Assembly (NCBI RefSeq): GCF_910596095.1
Contig: NC_056538.1
Coordinates: 21,004,501-21,068,500, forward strand
Source of the DNA: Thunnus maccoyii
Taxonomy: Eukaryota > Chordata > Actinopteri > Scombriformes > Scombridae
DNA length: 64,000 nucleotides
Direction of reading: 5' to 3'
Below the pieces are notes generated by a model that was not told where the DNA came from, made no database searches, and saw only the letters and a program-made list of their open reading frames with translations. The translations under genes were made by a program, and so were the position numbers. Shown here piece after piece: positions 36,901-50,034 of this stretch (its first letter is position 1; every line of letters begins with the position of its first letter).

Positions 36901-39900
36901 GACTTCAGGATTGTTTTCATTCTTGCATTCTGGAGAAATTCTCTAATAATTCTGTGTGTGCTTCAAGGCGCGCAACGGTGCCTACCATGGGTGACAGAGG
37001 TGTGTCCAGACTGGTCTCTGTCTTGCTGTCGTCTGCATCGCTGTCCTTGTCGCTGCCGCTGTCGTTGACAAAACAGATCTGTAAGTTCATCCCGCTCTGC
37101 AGCCTGCGGGGAGAGACAGAGATGGAAACAGACGTAGATATGTTAATATTAATAAATGCAAATAAGAGTCACATCAGTTCAGTGTTAGCTGCTTGTGCAG
37201 TAATTGACTCGGACCAGGGCCAAAACAGACAGCAATGTCAATACCACTGCTGCTAATACAAATGACCTATGATGAGTTCAACAAAGTGCTTTACCTCAAT
37301 GGAGCATTTAGAGTGCTGTGAGTACTGTATGCACTAAGTACTGTGTGCACTAAAAGTACAAAAATATAGGGAAAAATGGAGAGCCAACAGCCACTAGCTG
37401 CCTTTATTACCAGAGCAAAGTGCTGGCTGAGGGTAGAATTAAGGAGGGCTTGTGTTTTTAATCATCTCCCCTCTTGTCTTCAATATGGATCGATCCAGGA
37501 TGCCTCCAGTAGGTCTGATCCAATCTGCCTGGGACCAGTGGGGGTGTTTTGTGCCACCGAGGAGCGGAATAACACTAGGTGTAGGCCCAGCCCACTGTGG
37601 ATCAATAATCTGCTTATTCAATGCAGTAATTACAAACAGAGCTGATTGATTACACAGCATAGATCCAATCAGTCCCGATTAAAATAGGACTGGAGTGGTC
37701 GATTGCTTTTATATTTTACAGAGGAGGCAGCATCAAAAAGCTCCTGTAGCTCAAACATACGAGCCACTAAAGTGTTTGCTAACTTTTTTGACGACTAGAA
37801 GCTGACAAGTTGATATTCAATATATTGGCTGGTATGAGCTTAATGCAGATATATTTGTATTGGAGAATTTGTTAGCGGATAAGTAGAAAGACACTAAATG
37901 CCAAAGAAAGATTAGAAATAGTCTTTCCATCACATTGTTTGTGTTGTTTTTTTTTTTCCTCACAGTACTGTCATCTGACTATTTCCCTATTATTATCATC
38001 AGTGAGGCATTTATCACCACAGTCATCAATCTGTCACGACAATATTGAGAAATCCACGTGATTCAAATCACAGAAAACCAAAGAGCACTTAACTGTTTAC
38101 AGAGCATCTAGTTCCAGTAAGATAGTGTAGGAGGTAGTAGCAGTGTGTGTGCACTGGTCTTTTAGGAAGTGAAAGCCAAGGGTTGATCATATCTGGCTCA
38201 TTGCACAAATCCTCTCTATTTCCTGTCTTCTCTCTTCTTCATTACAGGTGCCCGTTACAGTAAATCTGCACTCTCAGATTTATTTTACTTTTATTCATGT
38301 TATTTTTCATTTATGCTATTTTTATTTCATGTTTCTTAGCATTGAAACAACTGCTACTACTTGTCTTTGTGAAGGTTCCCCTTTCTGTACATACTTCTTT
38401 AGGGAATAATGAGACCACAAAAAATACTAGAAACCCCAAATTTTGTATTTCCCAGGAAGTGGTCACATGTTTATTGGTAGAGAGTAAGTAATGTGACAGA
38501 TGCCATAAGTCTTACCGTGAGGACAGACTGGGTTTGCCGCTCTTGCTGCAGCTGGTGTAGATGCCCGGCCCATCATCGAAGAAACTGCCCAGGGCCAACT
38601 TCTGCCTGATAGACTCCCTCTCATTCTTTTGGGCCTGCAACAGGAGATTAACAAGAGATGGTTACAATTTTACTTTTTTAACTTATTGGTTTCCAACAGA
38701 GATATCTGTCACTCCCTTTCACAATGAGGTGAAAGGTCAGGGTCAAGCTGGAAGGGTTTATGTATCTTCCTAAAAGACGCTTCAGCAGGGTGGATGCTTG
38801 TCGTCTCAGCAGCTTAAACACAGGTACTTATATAGTTTCCTTGCATGCCCTGAAACCCCTTTCTCTCTATGATTGGCTGCTTGTGCAAATAGAAGCACTT
38901 TTTCCCCCGAGAGCTTTCTGACAGTCCAAATCACAGGTGCAAGTATATTAATAGCAGCGGACTCATCTTAATTTGCAGGAGGAGGTTCAGTGTCATCTTA
39001 ACAAGCTCTGATATAAAATGTGGAGTCAGCTGAAGCACTGAAAAAATATGTGAAATATCTAAGCAGGGATCATTACATGTTGGCAGTATTTTACAGGCAG
39101 GTGGTGCTGTTGTCTCAGAAAACAACCAGTAAGCACTCATTCACACACACATACACACACTCACATACACAGTAGGCCTTCTCATGCAGGACTCAAACAG
39201 GATTAAGTTTAGTAAACTCCAGAGGAAGAGCACTAATACCAGTTTCATACATGCGTAAATCTGCAAGAATCCCAACGTTACACAATTCCTGAGTCGCTCT
39301 CACTTGGCCACCTCCCAATCCTGAATTCCTAACTCAGCGTCGCCTCAGCATTGGCAGCACTTCACACATGTTCATGCAAACACTAGTCCCCATAGGACGT
39401 CTCGTCTACGCTGATAGCAGGTAAACACATTCAGCTGAAGTCCAAACAACTAACAAACGGCTCAGACTGTTTCTAATCAACTGGGAAGAGTTACATTCTC
39501 TGAAGTACCTTTTCACATGTGCTACTGTTGCACACAAACACTAAAGCCCAGATTTTTGTCAGGACGTGTTATGACTTAGGAAGGACTTTCTGTTGTTTTT
39601 ATAAGAGGCTTTCAGTCTGTCAGACACACCACAGTTTGCCTCAACTGCAGCCACTGCAGAGCTCCTGACTTCCTCTCAAAGAGAAATCACTACGCCTGAA
39701 GGACAGAGTGGAAATGTTTACATGAGGTGAGCTGTAAGAACATTTTGAAGGTTTAAAACACAGCTTCCCAGCCTTTTTGGCTTGTGACCCTTTATAGCCA
39801 AACAACGCATACTGATACTGTGTTCACATCATATGGGATGCATGACAGAGATAAGAAAGACTCCCATGTTTGTGACTTGCGAGTGCTCACATCATTGAAC

Positions 39901-40889
39901 AGCTCAAGACTGTAGTATAATTACTGAGTTGATCATGTGATGGGTAAAAATACTGTAGATTGACAATAAAACACTACATCCATTAAATGTGGGTATAATT
40001 ATCTTTAACCACAAATTCCACCTGATATAAGGCATTCATGCTTGCTTGGTTATGAGATAAAATGAACTTAATGCAATACATTTTATGAATCAAAATGTTT
40101 TTCCACTTGTTTCTTAACTTATTAACCATATGTGATCCCTAACATTATTATCTTGTAACACCTTGGAGAGCTCTGACCTCAAAGTTGAGTAGGTTTAAAA
40201 AAAGGTTAACAGGGACGTTTGATGGCCTGATGGTTAAGAAGTATTTTGCTCTTTCTCTTTCTCCCTCCATCCATATTTCCTGTCTGTATCTTGACTTTCC
40301 CTATTAATTAAAGGCAAAATGACAATAAAGTGAGAGGGTGAGAAGGTGATGAACAGGAAATACTCCAATGGCCTGGGGTATAGCGGAATATTCTGAATCG
40401 TCTTTTTCTCCATTATTTCCTTTTTCCACTTAATCCTCTACACATCTTCCACCTGTCTCATCCATCTCTGTTCCACACATTTCCATGCTTTCTTTATCCA
40501 CCTGATTCAGCATCACCAGTCATTCGTCTTGCTCTCTCTCCCTCATTATCCCCAATTCCAGTCATCTCCTTCCATCTCCACCTCTCTCCGTCTGCCCGCA
40601 GGCCTTCACAATTCATGTTGTATCTCTCATCGGTTCTTTCTGTTCGTCCCTCTCCAAATCCCTCATCACACCTTCACCTCTCTCCCACTCATTTTCTCTA
40701 ACTCCTTTGCTCCCTCCTTTTCTCTCCTCCCTCTGTCTGTCTCTCCTGACGATTGTGTGCAGGCGTTGGTGAGAGTGCCTTCACCAAGGACAAATTAACA
40801 TAATCCCACTCCACACAAGAGCCCGGCAAGACACACTTGGCACTGCCAGTACACACACTGGCATGTAGAGGACCTGGCACTGTTCCTTA

Positions 40890-40951
<62 letters not shown>

Positions 40952-43900
40952 AAAAGAAAGATAGCCTGGGGAGTCAAGATGAACACACTTGAGAGTTTCA
41001 ATTCAATGCTCCATAGGCGCAACAGTAGCCTGCGTGGTACAGTTCAGGTCAAACACATTTATGTACGCGTACATCACTCATACAAGCCTGACTACAGTAC
41101 AACTGACACACTGTCAGTCAAGTTACTACACAGAACACTGGTTCACTGGGCATTGTTAACCATTTGTTCACCTCATGTGGTGAGGGCTAAGAAGAAACAC
41201 AAATGGGGGCTGTGCTGAGGTGCAGCTGGGGAGGAAGTGTGACACATTCAAGAGGACTCTGGATGTTTTGCATTAGAATACTGTGTAATCAAACAGCATC
41301 GCCATCAACTTTAAAGCGTAGTTTTAACAGTTTGACAGACCACACACACTGCTCACCGTTATGTTCTCAAAGTGGAAATGGCAGTGGTAGTCAGACACTT
41401 GTTAAATTAACTGTCTGAACAGGTCATTGGTTTCACTTCCCCAATCAAAACAAAAAAAAAAGTTTTTCGTCTGCCATCGCAAAAGCAGTTAAAGTCATGC
41501 CATTAACATTATGAAACACTTCTTTGTTGTGATTCACATTTCATGCTCTATGGTCAGAGGTGAAAGATGTTTAAAGAAATGAGGCGGAACACAGAGCATA
41601 TGGCGCTGCAATGATTTAAAACGAGAAATATTTCATACACTGCCACTGGTAAGCTCATCACTCCTCAAGGGCAACCTAACTACTGCCTTGGGATAATATT
41701 TATGATTTATATATACATGGATACATAAGGGCACACATTTACACAAGGCCACAAATTACATGTATTCGTGAGAACAATCTGTTAAATATAGTGCTCGATA
41801 TGAATCAGTTATACTTAAATAGACTAATAATAGAACTGTGAGAGAGTCAGGGTGAAATGCATCACTTCTGCATTGATTAGACTGGTAACTTCTCAATCAC
41901 ATGATTATTTCATCATCAGTTTCATCATCAGTTAATCAGTTAAATGTCTTGTTTTGTCTGACAGCCATAGACATTACATTAACATATTCCATTTACAATC
42001 ATATAAAACAGAGTAAAGCATTTTCTGTGTTTTTGCTTAAAAATGGCTGAAACTAATATCAAAATAGTTGCCAATTAAGTTTCTGTGTATTGACTAGTCG
42101 ATTGAACACCTGATTGTTTCAGCTCTAAATCACACAATCAACACTGTAACACATCATTACATTCTCATAATAAGTAGGTGAAATAAAACCCTCAAAGCAC
42201 CACCAAGGCAAAAGTTATCACTGGATTAGCAAATAGGACTGCATCTCACACCTGCCTGACAACAAAACTTCCTGTCTTTGTCTAAACATCATCTGTTATA
42301 CAGCTCGCTTGTGTTGTTTGTCTGTGTCTGGGTGGGCTGTGTGTGTTAAACCAGTCATCATAGCAGCACCATAAACCATTTAGAAAGGTGTGGAATACGC
42401 CACTTACGGTTGGACGTGCGAATGGGTAGTAAATACAAGCTCCTCTTTTCACTTCTTTTTCTTCACGCTTCCTTTAACATCCATACTGACAGCTCTACCT
42501 CATCTTCTTGTCTTTTTAAATCTCATGTGCTATCATATCAATCTGAAAACATACCTCTCTCGCTGGAAGTAAAGCAACAGATTTCTGAGTCTCTTAAATA
42601 CAAGAAGCAATCTGTATTCCTTTGCTTGCCTTGCAGGTGTGACTTTTCTATTTCAGTTTTTGGATGAATTAGGTGCCAACCTTGCATGTCACATGCCTTA
42701 ATCATAAGCTCTCTGCTCTTTTGACTGGGTCACCCATTCAAACTGTTATGAATAAGTAATCGTAACCTTTCCCACTCATTTCCCACTAGCGCTCTGGTGG
42801 GAGATTTGCAGAAGTCTTATAAAATCCTCAGACGGCAAATTGTCTGAGTGCCTGTTTCCACACGATGATGACATGGAAAATTGCTGGATCCATTACATTA
42901 ACATTTTAATGTGCATGTGGGGAAGGGAAAAGAGAGAGAGAGAGAGAGAGAGAATGAATGACAGTCCTAACCACCTCCTTCACTTCCTAGCCTTGAACAC
43001 CACAGCCATCACTGTCCAAATTAGATTGGGAGGAACACAATTAGGCTAATTTGTGTTTTTCCTCAAATTCACCAGGCAATTTCCTCTGTTGAAAAATGCT
43101 TATTGATAAAGACATTTTCTCCTCCACTCTGCATTACAACTATTCATTCATGGGCCTGGAGGGTGATTTAGCCCTGGCAATGGACGACGGGGTGCTTGTT
43201 TTGAGCCCTCAAATCTTCCCTGAATATCTATATTAGAGAAGGGAGATGAATTTAATTATCTGTGCTAACAAAGAGCATCCTCCCTCGCCCTCCCCCAAAT
43301 TGCTGGCTCTTGTGGCCAGAAATTGTTTAGTGGTTAAGATCTGAGAAGAGTATGAATGTGTGCATGTCTCTGCATGCCAGTGGGTTTCCGTCCTCTGCTT
43401 CTCTCTGATTTCAGTCTCCTTTTTTAGCCTTCCTTCTGTATCTTAAGTTTAAAAAAATATTAAAATGTGGAGGAGGTCCTTTAAAATGTATCACCCCTTC
43501 ATTTATTAATATTTCTTCCCCATTTCTTCTCTTTTCCCTCCATTCCTCTCTAAGTGCTCTCCTTTTTCCTGTACAATGGAGGCTTTTCACTGGTAAAGAC
43601 CTCACCCCCTGGTTGGAGACAAGAACCCGCTGTTCATACACGCACACACACACACACACACGAATACTAGGTCTTGTGAGCACAGGCTATGTGTCTGTTT
43701 AAGTATAGCAACAGTGAAAAGTATAACATTACAGAGTACCCGAATAGGACTGTGAATGTGGAAAACAGTTCAGAGAGCTTTTAAAAAAACCCACATTAAC
43801 TAGTTGTCCCTCTCTCCCTTTCTTGCCTCTCTACGTCACACCCATTGTGGTATTGCTGTAATTTACAAAAATATGGAGTCTCCAAATGTCTTTTTTGGAA

Positions 43901-45853
43901 ATCTGCCTGGACCTTTTAATGAAAAAAAAAAACATCCACTGTAGAATGGTCATACTGTGTGCTATGTATCTTTTTGTGAGGCAGGTATTGACAGGTACAC
44001 TGCCCTCGACCTTTACAGGCAAAAACAAAGGCTTATAAGGCAGACAAATTTTTTCAAATTTTACTGACTTCAAAGGTAATCTGCACTATTTCTGTATCAC
44101 TCAGAGTATTTCTGACACTTTCACTATAAACTTTGGGAGTTTTTCTTTCTGGCAAGACCTAATTCATGCATATAGTCACTGTAGTTCAGGAGCTACAGAC
44201 AATTTAATTTGAGTATTTCAGTTTACTTTTTCTCCAAAATAGGGAGTGGAGTCGAAGAGGTTAAGGTATGGTTGTACTAAGCGTGTATGTGTCGGTTGCT
44301 GTGTTTTGGCTGTGTGTGGTGTTGAGAATCCAAGCAGAGGACAGCTTCACACTGATATGTTTTCCAGGTCTGACAGTGAGCTGCTGCTGAGCTCACAGCT
44401 TTACAAACAGATACAAGGTCACTGTGTCTTCTCTGTGTGTGTGTTTTGACTGTGCAGTATAGTCTCCCCGTTCACACAGATGTTCTTGCAGGCTTTGTTT
44501 ACTCTAAAACTGCATCAACTTGTACATATTTTTGGAAATGTAGAGTGAAGTCTGTGTATATTCTTTTTAAATATACAATCTGAAAGTCTACAGCCTCTCC
44601 GTGGAGGCTAAAAATGTGTGTATGTAAGATCCTTCCTCTTTCCGTGTGCTATCTGAGATCTGTCTATCTAGGCAGTGCAACATTCTATCCCAGATAAGGG
44701 ACCTGACCTCTGACCCCTCTTACAGTTCAGCGGCAGGTCAGTAAAAGGCTGTTCCTGTCACTCAGATTGGAGGAGAACAACTCAGCAAGTGGTAGAAAGC
44801 TGTGAATGTGTGTGTGGTGGTAAAAGAGGTGGGGGGAGGGCGATAGCGGGATAAAGGAAAAAATAAGAATAGGGGGGAGAATGACAAAAGAAGGGAGGGG
44901 ATATGGGGAGCATGAAGTGGGTTTAGACAGGACAATGGGTCTCCAAGTGACATCTGAGCTTTCTCTCTGCGAGAGGGCCAGACGATGGATTTGTGGGAAA
45001 AGATTCAGTAGAGGAATCTGTTTTTATACCCCCTAAAGAATGAAGCAGATTTAAGTTACTCACAGTATTATGTCATAGCACTGCCACAAATATCTAAGCG
45101 CTTAAACACCCAAACTTAAACCCAAGCATTACGTCAGCCTCGGTCTTTGGGTTGTAACATATTTAAAGCCTGAAGTATAACATCAAAGTAAACACATTCA
45201 CGTCCACCTCTATTGACTACACAGATATGTCAGTGAGTCCTCAGCGTGCAGCATTTTCGATTACGTACGCTTAAAGGATTCTTTGTAGAAATAGCCTGAT
45301 ATAGCTCATTCCTACATGCCAATTAACCCTATTGTTTTCCAAAATCTATTAAAAACACATAAGCAAGCCACACTTTTGCACTGAGAGACATGGTCCTTCA
45401 TTATCATGAACATGAGCACTGAATTTATTTTGAGTCAGTCCCACATAGACCATCCTGCTGCTGTAAATACTCAGCAGTGCACCAAATAAACATCTGAAAA
45501 TAGTCCCCACACACACACAAAAAAAGCACAATTTCCTGTTTAGGTTACGTTTGCTAGAAACTACAGTGCCTAAGGGATTTAGTGAATTATTTAGCCTTTG
45601 AAAAAGAGAAACTATATATTTATGGCTCGCTTTCAAGCATTCAGTAGGAACCAATGGGCCACAAACAACATATGAGGAGTTTTGATCTGTATTAGATAAA
45701 TATAGATTACCACCAGATTTCTCCTGAAAAAGTTCAGCTTGGAATATGACACATATAAACAGCAACATGGTCCTTTACCTCTTTGTAGTCGTCACTAAGG
45801 TAGAGGCCGGACGCTTGCCTGATGACATCATCCACTCCACCACAACCATCCAT
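29394..45853 (-). CDS. schip1: Schwannomin-interacting protein 1, 7 coding exons
   Basis: Coding exons, 5' to 3' on the minus strand: 45853-45779, 38634-38516, 37103-36986, 36290-36093, 31134-31011, 30206-30113, 29445-29394. All have GT-AG introns and a continuous frame of 780 nt (259 residues). From residue 26 onward it is nearly identical to vertebrate SCHIP1 as I know it: [20 protein letters not shown], then an acidic [19 protein letters not shown] stretch, then [33 protein letters not shown] and [12 protein letters not shown], ending in a leucine-rich coiled coil (~195-250; [15 protein letters not shown] onward) that mediates self-association and binding to merlin/schwannomin (NF2). Related IQCJ-SCHIP1 forms bind ankyrin-G at axon initial segments. 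The first exon (MDGCGGVDD..., 25 residues) has an ideal Kozak context (ACCATGG) and is phase-compatible with exon 2. It is probably one of several alternative starts. The long IQCJ-containing exons are not in this window. Confidence 0.93.
29575..29935. repeat. Dispersed repeat, copy 1 (schip1 last intron)
   Basis: Resembles 45305-45660: shared attaaaaacac, aagccacact, gaacatg, gccataaatactc/gctgtaaatactc and ctgaaaatag in the same order. Family not named. Confidence 0.55.
30904..30991. repeat. (TG)n repeat beside a schip1 splice donor
   Basis: About 88 bp of TG with a few CG interruptions. On the minus strand this is a CA repeat starting about 20 nt downstream of the donor of the exon 31134-31011. 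Confidence 0.95.
31358..31560. mobile_element. Fragment of gattagtc/ctgcaac MITE family
   Basis: Contains aatgattaatcatttaaataattcatc, ttgttgggtttttggagtg and gacaaaaacaagcaat motifs seen in the copies at 47213, 47750, 58856 and 59107. Confidence 0.45.
32239..33407 (-). mobile_element. Tc1-like transposon with ~210-bp inverted repeats and TA target site
   Basis: Left end cagtgctgcgtgaaagtttg and right end caaactttcaagcagcactg are flanked by TA (32237-32238 and 33408-33409). The inverted repeats continue for about 210 bp each, including tgcataaatatgacctaaaa on both sides. Length 1169 bp, against about 1.6 kb for intact relatives. Inserted in a schip1 intron in schip1 orientation. Confidence 0.88.
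32540..33028 (-). pseudogene. Internally deleted Tc1 transposase
   Basis: Minus-strand frame starts [20 protein letters not shown] (paired-type DNA-binding N-terminus) and jumps after Lys23 straight to [20 protein letters not shown], the first-Asp region of the DDE catalytic core. The intervening DNA-binding half is missing. Stops and frameshifts follow before the [15 protein letters not shown] end. Cannot encode an active enzyme. Confidence 0.85.
40891..40949. repeat. (TG)n microsatellite, schip1 intron 1
   Basis: About 29 TG units. Confidence 0.95.
41868..42129 (-). mobile_element. MITE of gattagtc/ctgcaac family, schip1 intron 1
   Basis: Reverse copy: atcatcagttaatcagtt, aaaatagttgccaattaa, gactagtcgattgaac, and end gttt-cagctcta. 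Confidence 0.5.
45305..45660. repeat. Dispersed repeat, copy 2 (3' of schip1 exon 1)
   Basis: Second copy of the family at 29575-29935, in the same orientation, ending about 120 bp from the first schip1 coding exon. Confidence 0.55.
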
Positions 45854-46020
45854 GGTATCCAGCGCCTCCCTCATCCCTCCCTCCCTCTCTCTCTCTGTCT
45901 TCCTGTCTTTTCCTCTCTACTCCCAAGTCAGTAGGTTAGTCCAGACCCGACTCCTGACGTTGGGTCCAGTCAGTACGCATCATATTCCCCGCCGGCTCAC
46001 CCCTGCCATGATCTGACACA
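45854..46020 (-). promoter_or_regulatory. schip1: Probable 5'UTR/promoter of short schip1 isoform
   Basis: On the minus strand the start codon is preceded by a purine-rich (GAGA, GGAGG) leader and further up a GC-richer block. There is no TATA box. Inferred only from position relative to the Kozak-positive first exon. Confidence 0.3.
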
Positions 46021-46759
46021 CAGCCAGAAAAAATCTACTCCTCCACTGGTGGCTTCTTCCTGTTCCTCTCTTACATGTTGTGACATTCATTCATTTCCCT
46101 GCACTCTCCTTTGGGTTTCCTCTGCTGTTCTGCCTCTCCCACAGGACTGTGAAAGCACAATGGTCAGAGGTAAGGCCCCTTTAGACCCTCCCTACCTTCC
46201 ACCCTCTGGTCAGGGCGGCCTCTCACAGCCAGAGAGTGCCACAGAGCGAGGGAGAGGGAGAAATTCACTCTGGTGTTTTTTTCCGTTTTCACGCCCTGAC
46301 GTGAGGGCAGCAGCTGCTCACAGCCAGTTTGGAAAGAGACACCACAGCGACGGGATAGCCACAGTGTGTGTGCGTGTCTGTGTGTGCATGTGTGTGTGTG
46401 TGTGTGGTTAGATGTCTCCTGGTGTGTCTGGAGCCTCTTGTCGTATCTCCTGGACCCAGTCTATATTTATTTCAACCTCTATCACACCCAGGACTTGTTC
46501 TGAGTTTTTCCTTTTTAAGCTTCCTAACCCTCTTATCTAGAATGGCTTACAATTGTGTGAGAGAATGTAGATTAACTTTCATATCTCAAGTGAAACGAAT
46601 GTGAAAAATCTGTGTGTTTATGTAACAGAGGAGGTCTTGTGCTCCCTCCCTTGCTGAGGTAAAAATAGTGCCCTGTCTGGACTCCAAAGCCAGCAGCCCC
46701 ACAGCCCCGGCCAGCTAAATAAACCCTGACAGAGCACAATGGACCATTAGTCTGGCACG

Positions 46760-46779
46760 CACATACACACCCACACCCA

Positions 46780-46846
<67 letters not shown>

Positions 46847-46857
46847 ATACACACACA
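46760..46857. repeat. (CA)n microsatellite
   Basis: About 98 bp of CA with CCCACA variants at its left end. Confidence 0.95.
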
Positions 46858-47212
46858 GTCACCACTAACTTGAGCCTTGTATCAATGACTTACATTTTCA
46901 ATCTGAGCTCTCCACGGTGTGTAATGATCTCATCTTTGCGAGACGCTATCGACCCGTGACTCATATATTTGTCATAGCCGCCCAGACAGAAAATTATATC
47001 CACACATGGCTGCAGAATCATATTGCCTGGGAACATGACTTCACACAAACACAAACCATCAACTGGTTACACAGAAAAATGGAAGGCGTGACAGGGATTG
47101 TAAAACCATTATTATGTTCTTATGGATATGAACCCATAATTCATAATCACCACATCAGGGGATCACATAGCCAACATTTTCAGTGTGTAATGAATCAGTG
47201 GAATGCACTTTA

Positions 47213-47470
47213 GTGTGGACTGCAACTACTGATTATATTTCTTGATTGATTAATCTGTTGATTCGTTTTAGTTAATTGCTAAATTGTCTATGATATCTAT
47301 TAATTTCCCAGAGTCCAAGGTGACATATTCAAATTGTTTTTTGTCTGATGAACAGTTGAAATCCCAAATATATGTCAATTTAAAATGATATGAAACACAG
47401 AAAAGCAGCAAATCATCATATTTGAGAAATAAAAGGAGTTGAAGAAGAAGTAAAACTAATCATTTTAGTA
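47213..47470. mobile_element. MITE of gattagtc/ctgcaac family
   Basis: gactgcaactactgattat start, ttgattgattaatctgttgatt, and gaaaagcagcaaatcatcat as in sister copies. Divergent. Confidence 0.5.
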
Positions 47471-47749
47471 CTACATTAGTGTATACAACTACAAAAGCAG
47501 CAGGTAGGGTATCAAACCTCACAACAGACTACCGAAAACTGGTCACTGGAAGCTGGCATCAAGAACATCGTTGTTGTTCTCATTCTTGTTCAGATATTTT
47601 CAGATTTAAATGATAATTTTGCTAGATTTAGACTCTATTTTATATTTTTATTCTTGTATGTCCCACTTTAATTGAGACAAAATTAAATACTACTGTAATG
47701 CATTTGAGAGCAGTAGATTATTTTGTCAAGCAGAAAAAAGGGTTTTGTG

Positions 47750-48011
47750 TAGAGCTGCAACCATTAGTCGATTAATTGATTAGTCAATGGACAGAAATGA
47801 ATCGGCAACTATTTTGATAACCGATTAATAATCCTTTAAGTCATTTTCAAGCAAAAATGCCAAATATGACATCATCAATTTCATGACATCAGCTTGGGCT
47901 CTGGGAAATTGTTTTTTTTATATTTTATAGACCACAATGATTAATTGATTAGTCAAAAAAAGTAATCAGAAGATTAGTCAATAATGAAAATAATCATTAG
48001 TTGCAGTCCTA
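47750..48011. mobile_element. hAT-like MITE with TSD, 262 bp
   Basis: Starts tagagctgcaaccattag and ends ctaatgattatt reversed as aatcattagttgcagtccta. Flanks gttttgtg / gttttgca match at six of eight bases, consistent with an aged 8-bp target-site duplication. Confidence 0.7.
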
Positions 48012-50034
48012 GTTTTGCAAAAACATTATACAACAGTACTGGCAATTTTCCAAAAATATCCAGCTCTCATACTATAATAAGAAATGTCTAATCTTCTCCT
48101 TGGACACTTACTTTTTATTTATATACCATACACTGGCATTTTGTTCTATTGATTACCAATTACCTGCAAGCAGTAATGATACCTGCATTGCAGATGGTGC
48201 ATGTCATCCCCTATTCGAGGCTACGTATAATCAATATACACATGTTCAAGGCTTGCTGCAAGGTGAAATGAAAAATATCTAATACCTGTCAAGTTACTAT
48301 AGATATAAACACGCTAAAAAAATAACGCTCTTTTAAGCTTTGGAGAAATACGCAAAACCTTAACCCTGCCTGCAAGTGGAGCAGGAGCTGTTTCAAATTT
48401 CTATACTGTTTCCGTCTTTTTTTTAAAGCATCAAAACCTCCACCTGTGGACTGATTCAAAAGATGAATCATACTAGACAGTCAGAGATCTAATGGGAAGA
48501 CAAGGATATCAAATAAGAAATAAAATAGCCAGCCAAGGACAAACGTATCTAAGGAAGAGAACGCCAAGTGATACACGATGAACATGAGTCACATTCATCT
48601 GTTCCTCTGCTGAGAGAGAGAGAAGATAGAAAAATAATCAGACAGCTGGGGGAAAAAGCATTTGCCTGACAACATCAAAGCTCATCTGAACATGCATGCT
48701 CCACTCCAACACACACACAGGGGTTAAATGAAAAAATAGGAAGTAGGTTTGATTCAGTGTTGATCCCTAAGGATTATGGGTAGAGTACAGCGAATTGTTT
48801 GGCTCTCTCCTGAATCCACCCACGCTGGACTGCTGCTGCCGGGGACAATATAGACAACAGACACACACACACACACAGGCACACACAAGCCAATAAAACT
48901 GGTGTTAGTTGTGTGTGAGAGTGGCCTGTTTGGGGCTGAAGGGTGGGGCCCGCTGGTTCTCTGCTTCATTACTGAGGCTGACTTCATAGTGAAGGTGAAG
49001 TCACTGCTGATTCAAATGGGATAGGAGGTAGAGAGGGAAGGGGTATCTTGGCTACCTGGGCATGAGAAGCAGGCAACACACACATACACTTACAAACGTG
49101 TACATGAATATATTGCCTCGATCACAGTTCAAGACCAAAGACTGAGGATACTTTCAGCTGACTATTTGAGACAAACACACTCTCTCTCAGACACACACAC
49201 AGGTTAATTCCTCTGATGTAGATGATGGCTTGACTGTCAGGTCAGCTGAGAGAGCGAGAGAGGGAGAGATAGACACATACAGACAGACACAGAATGGTGT
49301 ATTGTTCCAAGTGAACAGAGGGTGACTGTGGGAGAGTGGGTTCCTGGCACCTCCTGTAAGCCTGGCATCCAAGGCCAATGGCACTGTGTGTGTGTGTGTG
49401 TGTGTGTATGTGTGTGAACGTGCATATGCTTGATACGAATGCACCTACACTTGCGATGCCCTCGCTCTTTCTGTCAGTCCCGCTTCATGCTTGTTTATGA
49501 GTTCCTGTATCTGCAAATGCATGTGTGATGTTTCTGCATATAATCGTGTGATATTATAACAGCATATCACATTTCCTGCCACATTTGAAAGGAACACTAG
49601 AGACTCAGATCCGATCTTATTTTGGAAAGAGGAGGAAAAGAATGGGGGCTGCTACCATAGCAACGTGGTGAGAATTTCTCCATGGCAATGCTCTGTGTTC
49701 CAAACAAATTGGGCTGCGAAAGGAGCACGGGGCGGCCCATCGGGAAGTCCGTTAACTCAAACACACTGTGTCATAGAGGCCAGTGTTTGAGGGAGCTTTA
49801 GTTTTGACAAATTATGTACTATGTGTAACAATTTTATTACAAATAATACTTGTGTCTTGTTAAATCTGTGTAGGTACTAGAGGTAATAGTCCTCTTCTTT
49901 TCCAATCTGACACTGGTTAATAGTGCTCTGGACAGTCCTGAAGTCTACATCAAGATAAGCTGTCATGCTTACCTCAATAACATTAAATGGAACAATGACT
50001 ATTTTAGGATTTTAGGATTTTTAGGGAAGGCAAT

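Larger units (their letters stand above)
38635..45778 (-). other. schip1: schip1 intron 1 (7.1 kb)
   Basis: No further exon recognised between the first and second coding exons. Besides the repeats listed, 42980-43320 is repeat-free, balanced-composition DNA that could be conserved non-coding sequence, but this cannot be judged from one genome. Confidence 0.5.
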
